A program made the position numbers and the translations under genes. The notes under the pieces were generated by a model. That model was not told the DNA's origin and did not search any database. It was given only the letters and a program-made list of their open reading frames with translations. This document shows positions 16,624-24,632 of a stretch of DNA of 64,000 nt, in pieces. Source of the stretch: Hyphomicrobiales bacterium (GTDB lineage Bacteria; Pseudomonadota; Alphaproteobacteria; Rhizobiales; Rhizobiaceae); assembly GCA_900469965.1 (NCBI GenBank), contig UBZP01000014.1, positions 139,154 through 203,153 on the forward strand. The letters run 5' to 3'. Position 1 is the stretch's first letter; every line of letters begins with the position of its first letter.

Positions 16624-17367
16624 ATGGCGTCGAAACCCTACAGGACGACGATGATCTTCAACGAGGAGACACTGCCCGCAGCGCTGCGCCGCACGCACAG
16701 TACGAAGAGCGGCGTCTGGGGCGTTCTGCGGGTGATCGCCGGAAGCTTGCGCTATGTGGTCGAGGATGGCAGCGGCGCGCCGGTTCTACTGACGTCGGGC
16801 GATACCGTCGTCATCCTGCCGCAGCAGCCGCATCACGTCGAAGTCACGGGCAGCATGCAGATGCTGGTGGAATTCTACGATCACCACCCCGTCGTTCGCC
16901 CGGGACACGAGCCGGCCGAGGAGGCCGACCGCACGGAACCATCCGGAACCCGGGCGGCCTATCTGAAGGAACGGCAACTCGACGAGGCCACCGTCGTCAG
17001 GGTCGTCGACACGTTCTACGGCCGCATCCGTCGCGACGCGCTTCTTGGCGAGATCTTCGACCGGATGATCGGCGACCACTGGGACCGGCATCTGCAGACG
17101 ATGTACGATTTCTGGTCGTCGGTGATGCTGATGTCGGGCCGCTACAAGGGAACCCCGATGCAGAAGCACGTCTCGATGACGCAACTGACGGAGGCGCACT
17201 TCGGCCGCTGGCTGGAACTCTTCGAACTGACCGTCACGGAACTGTGCGTCGAGACCGATGCCCGCCTTTTCATGGAGAAGGCGCAGATGATTGCCCGCAG
17301 CTTCCAATATGGCATCCAGGTCGCGAGGGGCGAATTGCCGCCCCGCATCTCTGCCCGCGCCGTGTGA
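16624..17367 (+). CDS. DUF1971-group III truncated haemoglobin fusion
   Basis: The 247-residue protein has two domains. Residues 1 to about 92 are a DUF1971 cupin-like domain (PYRTTMIF, THSTKSGVWGVLRV, QQPHHVEV, VEFYDHHPV). Residues about 118-235 are a group III truncated haemoglobin with distal Tyr132 (DTFYGRIR), FWSSVMLMSGRYKG and proximal His182 (MQKHVSM). Truncated haemoglobins bind O2 and NO, and group III members are associated with NO or low-oxygen metabolism. The DUF1971 role is not known. The ATG at 16624 follows AAAGGA; an earlier ATG at 16591 overlaps the preceding gene. The context (NsrR, FNR box) supports a role in NO defence. Confidence 0.88.
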   Translation: MASKPYRTTMIFNEETLPAALRRTHSTKSGVWGVLRVIAGSLRYVVEDGSGAPVLLTSGDTVVILPQQPHHVEVTGSMQMLVEFYDHHPVVRPGHEPAEEADRTEPSGTRAAYLKERQLDEATVVRVVDTFYGRIRRDALLGEIFDRMIGDHWDRHLQTMYDFWSSVMLMSGRYKGTPMQKHVSMTQLTEAHFGRWLELFELTVTELCVETDARLFMEKAQMIARSFQYGIQVARGELPPRISARAV

Positions 17368-17388
17368 TCGCACCGGCCGCACGGTTGC

Positions 17389-17413
17389 GCCGGCTCCACG
17401 AAACGGAGCCGGC
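17389..17413. terminator. Strong hairpin between converging globin and cco operons
   Basis: GCCGGCTCC and GGAGCCGGC form a perfect 9-bp stem around a 7-base loop, 22 bases past the globin stop codon and 55 bases beyond the ccoS stop codon. No T-tract follows on either strand. It probably separates the two converging operons. Confidence 0.5.
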
Positions 17414-17467
17414 AGGACGATCCCGCCCTGCGAGCCTCGGACCTCCGCAGGACATCTATTTGAAGGG

Positions 17468-17650
17468 TCAGGGTCGATCGGCCGGCGGTCGTGGCCGTCC
17501 GTCCGGATGGTCGCGGTCGTCGTAGAGGACGCGTTCGGCCGCGCCGTCAAGGTCCTCGTACTGGCCGTCCGAGAGGTTCCAGATGAATGCGGCGAGTGCC
17601 GCGGCGCTGAGCAGCACCGCGAGCGGCACGAGGAACATCGCGTCAGCCAT
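17468..17650 (-). CDS. ccoS: cbb3-type cytochrome oxidase assembly protein CcoS
   Basis: This 60-residue protein has one N-terminal membrane helix (about residues 5-25, FLVPLAVLLSAAALAAFIW) followed by the CcoS hallmark NLSDGQYEDLDGAAERVLYD. CcoS is needed for cofactor insertion into the cbb3 oxidase, probably together with the copper ATPase CcoI. It overlaps the end of ccoI by eight bases and is the last gene of the cco operon. Confidence 0.93.
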   Translation of the reverse strand: MADAMFLVPLAVLLSAAALAAFIWNLSDGQYEDLDGAAERVLYDDRDHPDGRPRPPADRP

Positions 17651-19871
17651 GCGGCGTGCCCCTCCCGGTTCTACCGCCGCTGAGCCGCAGCGCATTGGCA
17701 ACGACGATCAGCGAGGAGGACGACATCGCGACGGAGGCGAGAAGCGGGGTCAGCAAGCCGAAGATCGCGATCGGCACGGCGAGCAGGTTGTAGGCGATCG
17801 ACAGCAGGAAGTTCTGGCGGACGAGCGCGGCACTCGTGCGCGCGATCCGGTGGGCGTCGGCGATCGCCATCAGGCTCTCGTGCAGGAAGATCAGGTCGGC
17901 GGCCGTGCGGCCGATATCGGAGGCGGAGGCCGGTGCGAAGGACACGTGCGCGGCTGCGAGCGCCGCCGCGTCGTTCAGCCCGTCGCCGACCATCAGCACC
18001 CGCCGGCCTTCGCGCCTCAGCGTCTCGAGCCGCTGCACCTTTCCGGCCGGCGTGGCTTCGGCGGTAGAGGGGATGCCCAGCCTTCCGGCGACCTCGGCGA
18101 CCGCGTCCTGCCGGTCGCCCGACAGCATCTCCACCCGCAGCCCGCGCGCCTTGAGTTCGGCAATGCAGGCTCCGGCGCCGCCGCGCAGGCGGTCCTCGAA
18201 ACGGAACGTGCGGACAAGGCGGCCGTCGCGGCCGAGCACGACGCTGACGCCATCCGGCACGGTATCGACCGGCGCTGCCCAGTCCGGACGGCCGAGCCGG
18301 TAGACCGCCCCTTCGACCTGCGCCTCGACGCCATGGCCGGCCACTTCGCGGATCTGCCCGACGGGGACTGCGGCCGCATCGGGGCAGGCGGCCGCGATGG
18401 CGCGCGAATAGGGGTGGGTGGAGTGGCGGGCGATCCCGGCCGCAAGCGCCAGCAGTTTTCCGTCTGTCTCGCCGCTCTCGTCCTTCTGGGGCAGCAGTTC
18501 CGGTTCCCCGCGCGTCAGCGTTCCGGTCTTGTCGAACACCACGGTATCGATCTCCGCCAGGCGTTCGAGGGCGCTGCCGTCCTTGATCAGGATGCCGCCG
18601 CGGAACAGCCGGCCGGCGGCGACGACCTGGACCATCGGCACTGCGAGGCCGAGCGCGCAGGGGCAGGTGACGATCAGAACGGCGATCGCCGTGGTCGCCG
18701 CATGATGCAGCCCGGTCCCCGCGGCCTGCCAGCCGAGAAAGGTCAGGAACGCCGCGACGTGGACGACCGGCGCATAGAGCGCGGATGCGCGGTCGGCGAT
18801 CCGCCTGTAGCCGCTGCGGCCGGACTCCGCCGTCTCCATCAGGCGGGTCATCTCGGCCAGGAAGGATTCGTTCGATCCGCGCAGCGCCACGATCTCGAGC
18901 GGGGCGGAGAGGTTCAGCACGCCGGCCTGGAGTTCCCGTCCGACATCGGCGGCCACGGGAATGCTCTCGCCGCTGGTCAGCGAGCAGTCGATCTCCGACC
19001 GCCCCGCCACGATCCGCGCATCGACCGGGACGCGCTGGCCGGCGGCAAGCGCCAGCCGCATGCCGGGCCGCACCTCGGCGAGCGGAACATAGCGGTGCCA
19101 CCCGTCCGGCTCGATGAGATAGGCGCCCCTTGCCGCCAGCCGGGCGATACCCGCCACCGCGCTGCGCGCCCGTGCCCGCATCATGTGATCGAGCGTGCGC
19201 CCGATCAGCAGGAAGAACAGCAGCGAGACGGCGGCATCGAAATAGGCATGCGCGCCGTACATCGCGGTCTCGTAGACGCTGAGGACGAAGGTGAGCGTCA
19301 CGCCGATGGAGATCGGCACGTCCATGTTGGTGCGCCCGTGTTTCAGGGCCGACCAGGCGGAGCGATAGAACACCTGGCCGGAATAGAGGACGGTCGGCAG
19401 GGCGATCAGGCCGGATATCAGGTGGAAGAGCTGCCGGGTCCAGGGGTCGGCGCCGGACCAGACCGCGAAGGACAGAAGCATGATGTTGCTGGAGGCGAAG
19501 GCTGCGACCGCAAGCGCGCGCAGCATGGCCCGCAGGTCGCCGTCGTGCGCCTTGTCGGGGATCTCCGCGACGTGCGCCGGAAAGCCGATCTTCTCCAGGG
19601 TCTCGGTGAGGGCGGGGGGCGTGCCGCGCCGGCTCCATTCCACGACGACCCGCTTCGTCGACAGGTTGGCCCGCGCCTTCGTGACGCCCGGCAGATTTGC
19701 GAGCGACGTCTCGACCTTGCGCATGCATCCGCCGCAATGCATCGAGGGGACGACGAGTTCGGTCCTGAAACTCGATGCCGACTGCCTGCTGAGCAGCAGG
19801 AGTTCGCCGCCGTCCTGCGCTTCGGGGGCGCGATCCGCGCCGGTGGGCGGGGAAAGAGATGCCGTTGCCAT
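17643..19871 (-). CDS. ccoI: Cu+-translocating P-type ATPase CcoI/FixI
   Basis: The 742-residue P1B ATPase delivers copper for assembly of the cbb3 oxidase binuclear centre. It has an N-terminal heavy-metal domain with MHCGGC (Cys46, Cys49), eight predicted membrane segments, the transport motif CPC (403-405), the phosphorylation motif DKTGT (447-451, Asp447) and GDGLND near the C-terminal hinge. The position next to ccoS and the absence of a second metal-binding domain support CcoI rather than a CopA efflux pump. It lies 21 bases after the DUF2189 gene. Confidence 0.95.
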   Translation of the reverse strand: MATASLSPPTGADRAPEAQDGGELLLLSRQSASSFRTELVVPSMHCGGCMRKVETSLANLPGVTKARANLSTKRVVVEWSRRGTPPALTETLEKIGFPAHVAEIPDKAHDGDLRAMLRALAVAAFASSNIMLLSFAVWSGADPWTRQLFHLISGLIALPTVLYSGQVFYRSAWSALKHGRTNMDVPISIGVTLTFVLSVYETAMYGAHAYFDAAVSLLFFLLIGRTLDHMMRARARSAVAGIARLAARGAYLIEPDGWHRYVPLAEVRPGMRLALAAGQRVPVDARIVAGRSEIDCSLTSGESIPVAADVGRELQAGVLNLSAPLEIVALRGSNESFLAEMTRLMETAESGRSGYRRIADRASALYAPVVHVAAFLTFLGWQAAGTGLHHAATTAIAVLIVTCPCALGLAVPMVQVVAAGRLFRGGILIKDGSALERLAEIDTVVFDKTGTLTRGEPELLPQKDESGETDGKLLALAAGIARHSTHPYSRAIAAACPDAAAVPVGQIREVAGHGVEAQVEGAVYRLGRPDWAAPVDTVPDGVSVVLGRDGRLVRTFRFEDRLRGGAGACIAELKARGLRVEMLSGDRQDAVAEVAGRLGIPSTAEATPAGKVQRLETLRREGRRVLMVGDGLNDAAALAAAHVSFAPASASDIGRTAADLIFLHESLMAIADAHRIARTSAALVRQNFLLSIAYNLLAVPIAIFGLLTPLLASVAMSSSSLIVVANALRLSGGRTGRGTPHG

Positions 19872-19892
19872 GTCCGCCTCCTTGCGCCGCCG

Positions 19893-20687
19893 TCAGGCCG
19901 CGGGCCTGAGCGCGCGATAGCAGTGCCAGGTGCCGTGGCCGAGGATCGGGAAGATGACGATCAGGCCGACGAAGCCGGTCGCGACGCTCAGCACGAACAG
20001 GCCCATGACGATGCCGGCCCAGACCAGCATCACATCGAGGTTGTGCCAGACCAGCGCCATGCTGGTGCCCATCGCCGTCAGCGCGTCCGAGCGCTCCCGC
20101 AGAAGCATCGGCAGCGAAATGGCGCCGATCGCGAAGGAAAAGGCGGCGAACAGCCCGCCGACAGCGCTTCCCACCACGAGCATCGCCCAGCCGACGGGGG
20201 TGGTGAAGAGCATGGCTGCGATATGGTCGAGCCCCGGAAACGGCAGCAGTCCGAAGAACAGCGCGTACACGATCACCGCGGCCCGCAGCCACACCATCAT
20301 CAGCAGGCAAAGAAGCGCGCCGGTGAAGACGACCTGATAGCCGGAGGCGGGGCGCACGAAGATCATGTCGGCGAAGGTGACCGGCAACCCGGCCGAAAGG
20401 CGGCGGCTCTTCTCGTAGAGCCCCATGGCGAAGATCGGACCGACGACCATGAAGCCGGCGAGCACCGGCAGCAGGATGTAGTCGGCGCCGTAGGCGAACA
20501 GGACCCAGACGCAGCCGGCCAAGACGAGGCAGACCAGAAGGCCGTAGGCGAGGCCCTGGTGCAGACCGATCGCGAAGTCCCGGGCGCCCGCGCGCAGCCA
20601 GCCGAAAGCGGCGGTCGCCGGCAGGTTCCGCCGCCAGATCTTCTCCCGCGGCTCGGCGGGCACGACATCGGGAAGGGCTTCGTTCAT
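19893..20687 (-). CDS. DUF2189 integral membrane protein
   Basis: The 264-residue protein has about six hydrophobic helices after a 50-residue polar N-terminus. Motifs such as GPIFAMGLYEKSRRL, GWAMLVVGSAVGGLFAAFSF and FPILGHGTWHCYRAL identify the DUF2189 family, whose function is unknown. It lies five bases after the small membrane protein gene and 21 bases before ccoI. Its place inside the operon, where ccoG and ccoH usually sit, suggests a role in assembly or stability of the oxidase. Confidence 0.85.
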   Translation of the reverse strand: MNEALPDVVPAEPREKIWRRNLPATAAFGWLRAGARDFAIGLHQGLAYGLLVCLVLAGCVWVLFAYGADYILLPVLAGFMVVGPIFAMGLYEKSRRLSAGLPVTFADMIFVRPASGYQVVFTGALLCLLMMVWLRAAVIVYALFFGLLPFPGLDHIAAMLFTTPVGWAMLVVGSAVGGLFAAFSFAIGAISLPMLLRERSDALTAMGTSMALVWHNLDVMLVWAGIVMGLFVLSVATGFVGLIVIFPILGHGTWHCYRALRPAA

Positions 20688-20692
20688 GGCCG

Positions 20693-20923
20693 TCACTCGC
20701 TGGCGGTTTTCGGTGGGGTGGATGGGCGGCAGCCGGATTGCGCCGCGGCGTAGGAGGCCCGTTCCCCGGCCTCGCCGAGCCGCCGGTGGGCGATGCATTC
20801 CGGTTGCGACGTCTCCGCGACATAGACGAGGTGGACATTGGCCGCGACGACCAGGGCGGCGCCGAGGACGATGGCCAACAGCAGGCCGGCGCGACCGGCA
20901 AGCCGGTTCCGCCGGATACTCAT
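20693..20923 (-). CDS. Small membrane protein in the cco operon
   Basis: The 76-residue product has a basic start (MSIRRNR), one membrane helix (about residues 12-32) and a short periplasmic tail with cysteines in SQPECIAH and SGC. Its start overlaps the ccoP stop codon as ATGA, and DUF2189 follows after five bases, so it is clearly part of the operon. It occupies the place where ccoG and ccoH usually lie, but it is half the length of CcoH and I cannot show homology. Function unknown. Confidence 0.75.
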   Translation of the reverse strand: MSIRRNRLAGRAGLLLAIVLGAALVVAANVHLVYVAETSQPECIAHRRLGEAGERASYAAAQSGCRPSTPPKTASE

Positions 20924-21795
20924 GGCCGGGCCTTCCGCAGATCGTCGAGGTAGGCGGCGAGGATCTTGATGTTCAGGCTCCCGAGCCGGCCTTCCCAGGT
21001 GGGCATGTGCCCCTGGCGCCCGGCCCAGACGGAGCTGTAGACCGTCTGCAAGCCGCCGCCATAGAGCCATTTGTCGTCCGCGAGGTCCGGCGCGCCGACA
21101 TCCGCATTACCGCGCGCGTCATCGCCGTGGCAGGCGGCGCAGTTCGCCGCGAAGATCTCGGCGCCTTCCGGATGGTCGGCCGCGGCGCCATCCGCGCCGC
21201 TCCTGCCGAGATCGCGGACATAGGCGGCGACGGCCTCGATCTCCGCGCGCTGCAGGATGCCGTCGCGGCCGAAGGCGGGCATCTGCGCGCTCCGCGATTC
21301 CGGATGGGCGGAGTTGATGCCGACGCGGATGGTCTCCTCGATCGCCTCCGGCGTGTCGCCCCAGTTCAGCGCCCCGGTCGAGAGACCCGGAAAGCCCGCA
21401 TTGCCGCTCGCGTCGACGCCATGGCACACGGCGCAATTCTGGCCGAAGAGCGCATGGCCGGCTTCGCGCACGTTGCCCATCACCGTCTCGTCCGCGGCGA
21501 TCGTGGCGAAGTCCGCCTGCGCAACGACGTCGCGCCAGTGCGCCTGGTCTTGCGCAGCGCGCGCGAGGTCGCGGCGGACGACGTTGCGCTCGTCATAGCC
21601 CAGAATACCCTTGGTGTAGGTCGTCCCGAGGGGGAGGGCCGGCATGAACACCCAGTAGACGAGGCCGAAGAGCGTCGTCGTGATCAGGAAGAAATAGACG
21701 ATGCGGGGAACCGGCGTGTTGAGTTCCTTGATGCCGTTCCATTCGTGCCCGGTCGTCCGGTGTCCGGTCAGCGGATCGCGTTCCTCTATTGCCAC
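20920..21795 (-). CDS. ccoP: cbb3 oxidase dihaem subunit CcoP/FixP
   Basis: The 291-residue protein is the membrane-anchored dihaem cytochrome c of the cbb3 oxidase. One helix spans about residues 31-51, and two haem c motifs, CAVCH (121-125) and CAACH (219-223), each have downstream Met ligand candidates (QMPAFG, GHMPTW). It passes electrons from the bc1 complex towards CcoO and CcoN. The start is GTG at 21795 with AAGGAGG upstream. It overlaps the end of ccoQ by ten bases. Confidence 0.96.
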   Translation of the reverse strand: MAIEERDPLTGHRTTGHEWNGIKELNTPVPRIVYFFLITTTLFGLVYWVFMPALPLGTTYTKGILGYDERNVVRRDLARAAQDQAHWRDVVAQADFATIAADETVMGNVREAGHALFGQNCAVCHGVDASGNAGFPGLSTGALNWGDTPEAIEETIRVGINSAHPESRSAQMPAFGRDGILQRAEIEAVAAYVRDLGRSGADGAAADHPEGAEIFAANCAACHGDDARGNADVGAPDLADDKWLYGGGLQTVYSSVWAGRQGHMPTWEGRLGSLNIKILAAYLDDLRKARP

Positions 21796-21962
21796 GGCCG
21801 GTCCTCCTTCTTGAGGATCGAAGCGGAGGCGTCGTCGAATTCCTTCTGCTTGGACGGCCAGAACGCGTAGCAGAGCACGACGACGGACAGGACCACCAGG
21901 TAGATGAGGCCGAAGGTCTTGGCGAACCAGACCAGTGTGTCATGGGCGACGATCGTCATCAT
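21786..21962 (-). CDS. ccoQ: cbb3 oxidase subunit CcoQ/FixQ
   Basis: This 58-residue single-helix protein (helix about residues 12-32, ending YAFWPSKQKEFDDAS) is the small CcoQ subunit, which stabilises the interaction of CcoP with the core. The start codon overlaps the ccoO stop codon (ATGA), with tandem ATGs at 21962 and 21959, and its end overlaps ccoP. Confidence 0.92.
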   Translation of the reverse strand: MMTIVAHDTLVWFAKTFGLIYLVVLSVVVLCYAFWPSKQKEFDDASASILKKEDRPWQ

Positions 21963-22693
21963 TGCGTTTCCACCGCTGCGGTGTCCTGGCTTGCGGCATC
22001 CGTGAGCTTGCCGAGGATCTGGAGATAGGCGACGAGGGCGTCCATCTCGGTGACGCGCTGCGGATCGCCGTCGAAGAGGCGCACGGTCGTGGCCTCGCCG
22101 TAGCGGGAGGTCACACCGGCAGCCGCCGCGCTGTCGGGGTTCGCCTGGCCGTAGACGTCGGCTCCGGCATTGGCGATCATCTCGTCGGTATAGGGCACGC
22201 CGACCGCCCGTTGTGCGGCGAGCTGCCCGGACAGGTCGTCCGTCCGGAGCGCATTGTCCATCAGCCAGCCATAGGCCGGCATGATCGACACCGGCACGAC
22301 GTCGCGCGGGTTGATCAGGTGGCGCACATGCCATTCGTCGGAATACTTGCCGCCGAGGCGGGCGATGTCCGGGCCGGTGCGCTTGGAGCCCCAGAGCATC
22401 GGATGGTCGTATTTCGATTCGACTGCCAGGCTGTAGGGGCCGTAGCGGTCGACCTCGTCGCGCAGCGTGCGGATCATCTGCGAGTGACAGGCATAGCAGC
22501 CCTCGCGCATGTAGATGTTGCGGCCGGCGAGCTCGAGCGGCGTGTAGACGCGCATGTCGGGTGCGGCTTCCACCGTCTGGTCGATGGTGAAGAGCGGCGC
22601 GATCTCGACGATGCCGCCGATGCTGGCCGCAGCGATGATCGCGAGCGTCAGGCCGATGGCGCGCCGTTCGAGCTTGTAGTGGAGCTTGAACAT
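21959..22693 (-). CDS. ccoO: cbb3 oxidase monohaem subunit CcoO/FixO
   Basis: The 244-residue membrane-anchored cytochrome c has one N-terminal helix (about residues 12-33) and a haem c motif CYACH (66-70) followed by SQMIRTL. A Met ligand is likely in VSIMPAYGWL. The EGCYACHSQMIR block is diagnostic for CcoO. It begins four bases after the ccoN stop codon. Confidence 0.96.
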   Translation of the reverse strand: MFKLHYKLERRAIGLTLAIIAAASIGGIVEIAPLFTIDQTVEAAPDMRVYTPLELAGRNIYMREGCYACHSQMIRTLRDEVDRYGPYSLAVESKYDHPMLWGSKRTGPDIARLGGKYSDEWHVRHLINPRDVVPVSIMPAYGWLMDNALRTDDLSGQLAAQRAVGVPYTDEMIANAGADVYGQANPDSAAAAGVTSRYGEATTVRLFDGDPQRVTEMDALVAYLQILGKLTDAASQDTAAVETQ

Positions 22694-22696
22694 GAA

Positions 22697-24358
22697 CTAC
22701 TCCCCGGCCTGCAGTGCTGCGGCAGACGGCCTGCCGTAAGCCGGACCCGATCCCGCGCGTTCGGCTTCGGCTTCTCCTGGCGCCAGGCGGATCGTGAGAA
22801 AGAGATTGAGGCAGCCGGCAAGCGCGCCGAGCAGGAAGAGAAGACCGCCGATCGCCCGGGCGATGTAGTAGGGCTTCATGGCCACCAGCGAGTCGATGAA
22901 GGTATAGGCGAGGTTGCCGTTCTCCGTGTAGGTCCGCCACATCAGGCCCTGGATGATCCCGGAGTTCCACATCGCGAAGACGTAGACGGCGGTGCCGGCG
23001 AGTGCGAGCCAGAAGTGCAGCTCCACCAGCGCCGGCGAATACATGCGCTCGCGCTTCCACAGCCAGGGGATCGAGGCGTAGAGCGCGCCGAAGGTAATCA
23101 TCGCCACCCAGCCGAGCGCGCCGGCATGCACGTGCCCGACGGTCCAGTCGGTATAGTGCGACAGCGAGTTGACCGAGCGGATCGCCATGAACGAGCCTTC
23201 GAAGGTGGTCAGGCCGTAGAACACCGCGGCCACCATCATGAAGCGCAGGGTCGCGTCGTCGCGAACCTTGTGCCAGGCGCCGTTCAGCGTCAGCAGTGCG
23301 TTGGCTGCCGATCCCCAGGACGGCACCAGGAGCACCAGAGAGAAGGTCATGCCCAGCGTCTGCACCCATTGCGGCAGCGCGGTATAGTGCAGGTGGTGCG
23401 AGCCCACCCACATGTACATGAAGGTGATGCCCCAGAAGCTGATGATCGACATCCGGTAGGAGAAGATCGGCCGGCCCGCGCGCACGGGGAGATAGTAGTA
23501 CATCATGCCGAGGAAGCCGGAGGTCAGGAAGAAGGCGACCGCGTTGTGCCCGTACCACCATTCGGTCAGCGCATCCTGCACGCCGGCGAACAGCGAATGG
23601 CTCTTGGCGCCGAAGAGCGAGACGGGGACGGCGAGGTTGTTGACGATGTGCAGCATCGCGACGACGACGATGAAGGCCATGTAGTACCAGTTCGCCACAT
23701 AGATGTGCGGCTCCTGGCGGCGCGACAGCGTGCGCAGATAGAGGACGAAGTAGACGATCCAGACGACGACCAGCCACAGGTCGGCATACCATTCCGGCTC
23801 CGCATATTCCTTCGACTGGGTGATGCCGAGCATGTAGCCGCTGACCGCCAGCAGACAGAACAGGTTGTAGCCGATCAGCACGAACCACGGGCTGAGCTGG
23901 TCGGGCAGGCGCGCCCGGCAGGTGCGCTGCATGACGTAGAAGGAGGTGGCGATCAGGCCGTTGCCGCCGAAGCCGAAGATGACGCCGGTGGTATGCACCG
24001 GGCGGAGGCGCCCGAAGCTCGACCAGGCGCCGGAAAAGGTCAGGTTGGGCTCGACCAGGAGCCACGCCACCCAGTCGCCGACGAACATCGCGAACGCGCC
24101 CCAGGCGAAGGTCAGCACGACGCCGACCTTGCTCGGGTCGTCGTAGTAGCTGTCGAGCCTGTCGCGGGACGGCTCCGGATCGAAGAGATGGCGCATCACC
24201 GGCACGGCGACGGCCATCGAGAACAGCATGATGAGGAAGCCGTGGGCGGAGATTGGATCGCCCCGACCGGCGATCGCGATGACAAGCCCGATCACCGTCA
24301 TGGCGAGCAGGATGATCAGGCCCCCCTCGCGCTCGCCCTTTGTCAGTTTCGACAGCAT
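22697..24358 (-). CDS. ccoN: cbb3 oxidase catalytic subunit I CcoN/FixN
   Basis: The 553-residue protein is the catalytic core that reduces O2 with high affinity. About twelve membrane helices carry the histidine ligands: His122 (VHTTGVIFG) for haem b, His271 (YGHNAVAFF) and His321-His322 (GSHHLHY) for CuB, and His409/His411 (GHVHAGALGW) for the haems. A long C-terminal tail ends the protein. It is the first gene of ccoNOQP-small protein-DUF2189-ccoI-ccoS. The 274-base upstream spacer has no exact FixK/FNR box but has an NsrR-like site. Confidence 0.97.
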   Translation of the reverse strand: MLSKLTKGEREGGLIILLAMTVIGLVIAIAGRGDPISAHGFLIMLFSMAVAVPVMRHLFDPEPSRDRLDSYYDDPSKVGVVLTFAWGAFAMFVGDWVAWLLVEPNLTFSGAWSSFGRLRPVHTTGVIFGFGGNGLIATSFYVMQRTCRARLPDQLSPWFVLIGYNLFCLLAVSGYMLGITQSKEYAEPEWYADLWLVVVWIVYFVLYLRTLSRRQEPHIYVANWYYMAFIVVVAMLHIVNNLAVPVSLFGAKSHSLFAGVQDALTEWWYGHNAVAFFLTSGFLGMMYYYLPVRAGRPIFSYRMSIISFWGITFMYMWVGSHHLHYTALPQWVQTLGMTFSLVLLVPSWGSAANALLTLNGAWHKVRDDATLRFMMVAAVFYGLTTFEGSFMAIRSVNSLSHYTDWTVGHVHAGALGWVAMITFGALYASIPWLWKRERMYSPALVELHFWLALAGTAVYVFAMWNSGIIQGLMWRTYTENGNLAYTFIDSLVAMKPYYIARAIGGLLFLLGALAGCLNLFLTIRLAPGEAEAERAGSGPAYGRPSAAALQAGE

Positions 24359-24469
24359 TGCCCCACTTTCCGATCTGATCGGGCGCCGTGCGCGCCCCCG
24401 CCGACACTGGCCGCCGCCCCGATCCGTCGCCAGTCATACGACGGTATAGGTTGCCAGCCATTTCGCAAT

Positions 24470-24492
24470 AACATCGATTCTATATATATCTT
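24470..24492 (-). promoter_or_regulatory. NsrR-like site B upstream of ccoN
   Basis: Read on the minus strand the 23-bp site begins AAGATATAT and ends AATCGATGTT, 112 bases before the ccoN start. It agrees with about 15 of 22 defined positions of the enterobacterial NsrR palindrome and shares its left half exactly with sites A and C. No FNR/FixK consensus was found in the 24359-24632 spacer. That spacer also holds a 6-bp hairpin (24598-24615) past the end of the hydrolase gene. Confidence 0.5.
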
Positions 24493-24632
24493 TAAAACCC
24501 TTGCGTGCGATCGTCAAAGCGGCAATGCGCCACACCCGGGAGGTGTCGAACGGCGCCGAGGAGCCGAAGAGCGACGGCGCGCAGCGATCCCGGGGCAGGG
24601 CACCTGACCGTGCCCCGCCGCCCTGTCTGCGC

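Noticed and set aside
17583-20753. Very long open frame on the plus strand opposite ccoI, DUF2189 and the small cco gene (over 1000 codons)
   Set aside because: It is antisense to well-supported cco genes, its translation is Gly/Arg/Asp/His-rich low complexity, and it matches no family. It is a shadow frame caused by high G+C codon bias.
24501-24540. Possible FNR box upstream of ccoN (TTGCGTGCGATCGTCAA region)
   Set aside because: The half sites do not fit TTGAT-N4-ATCAA in either orientation; spacing and key bases are wrong.
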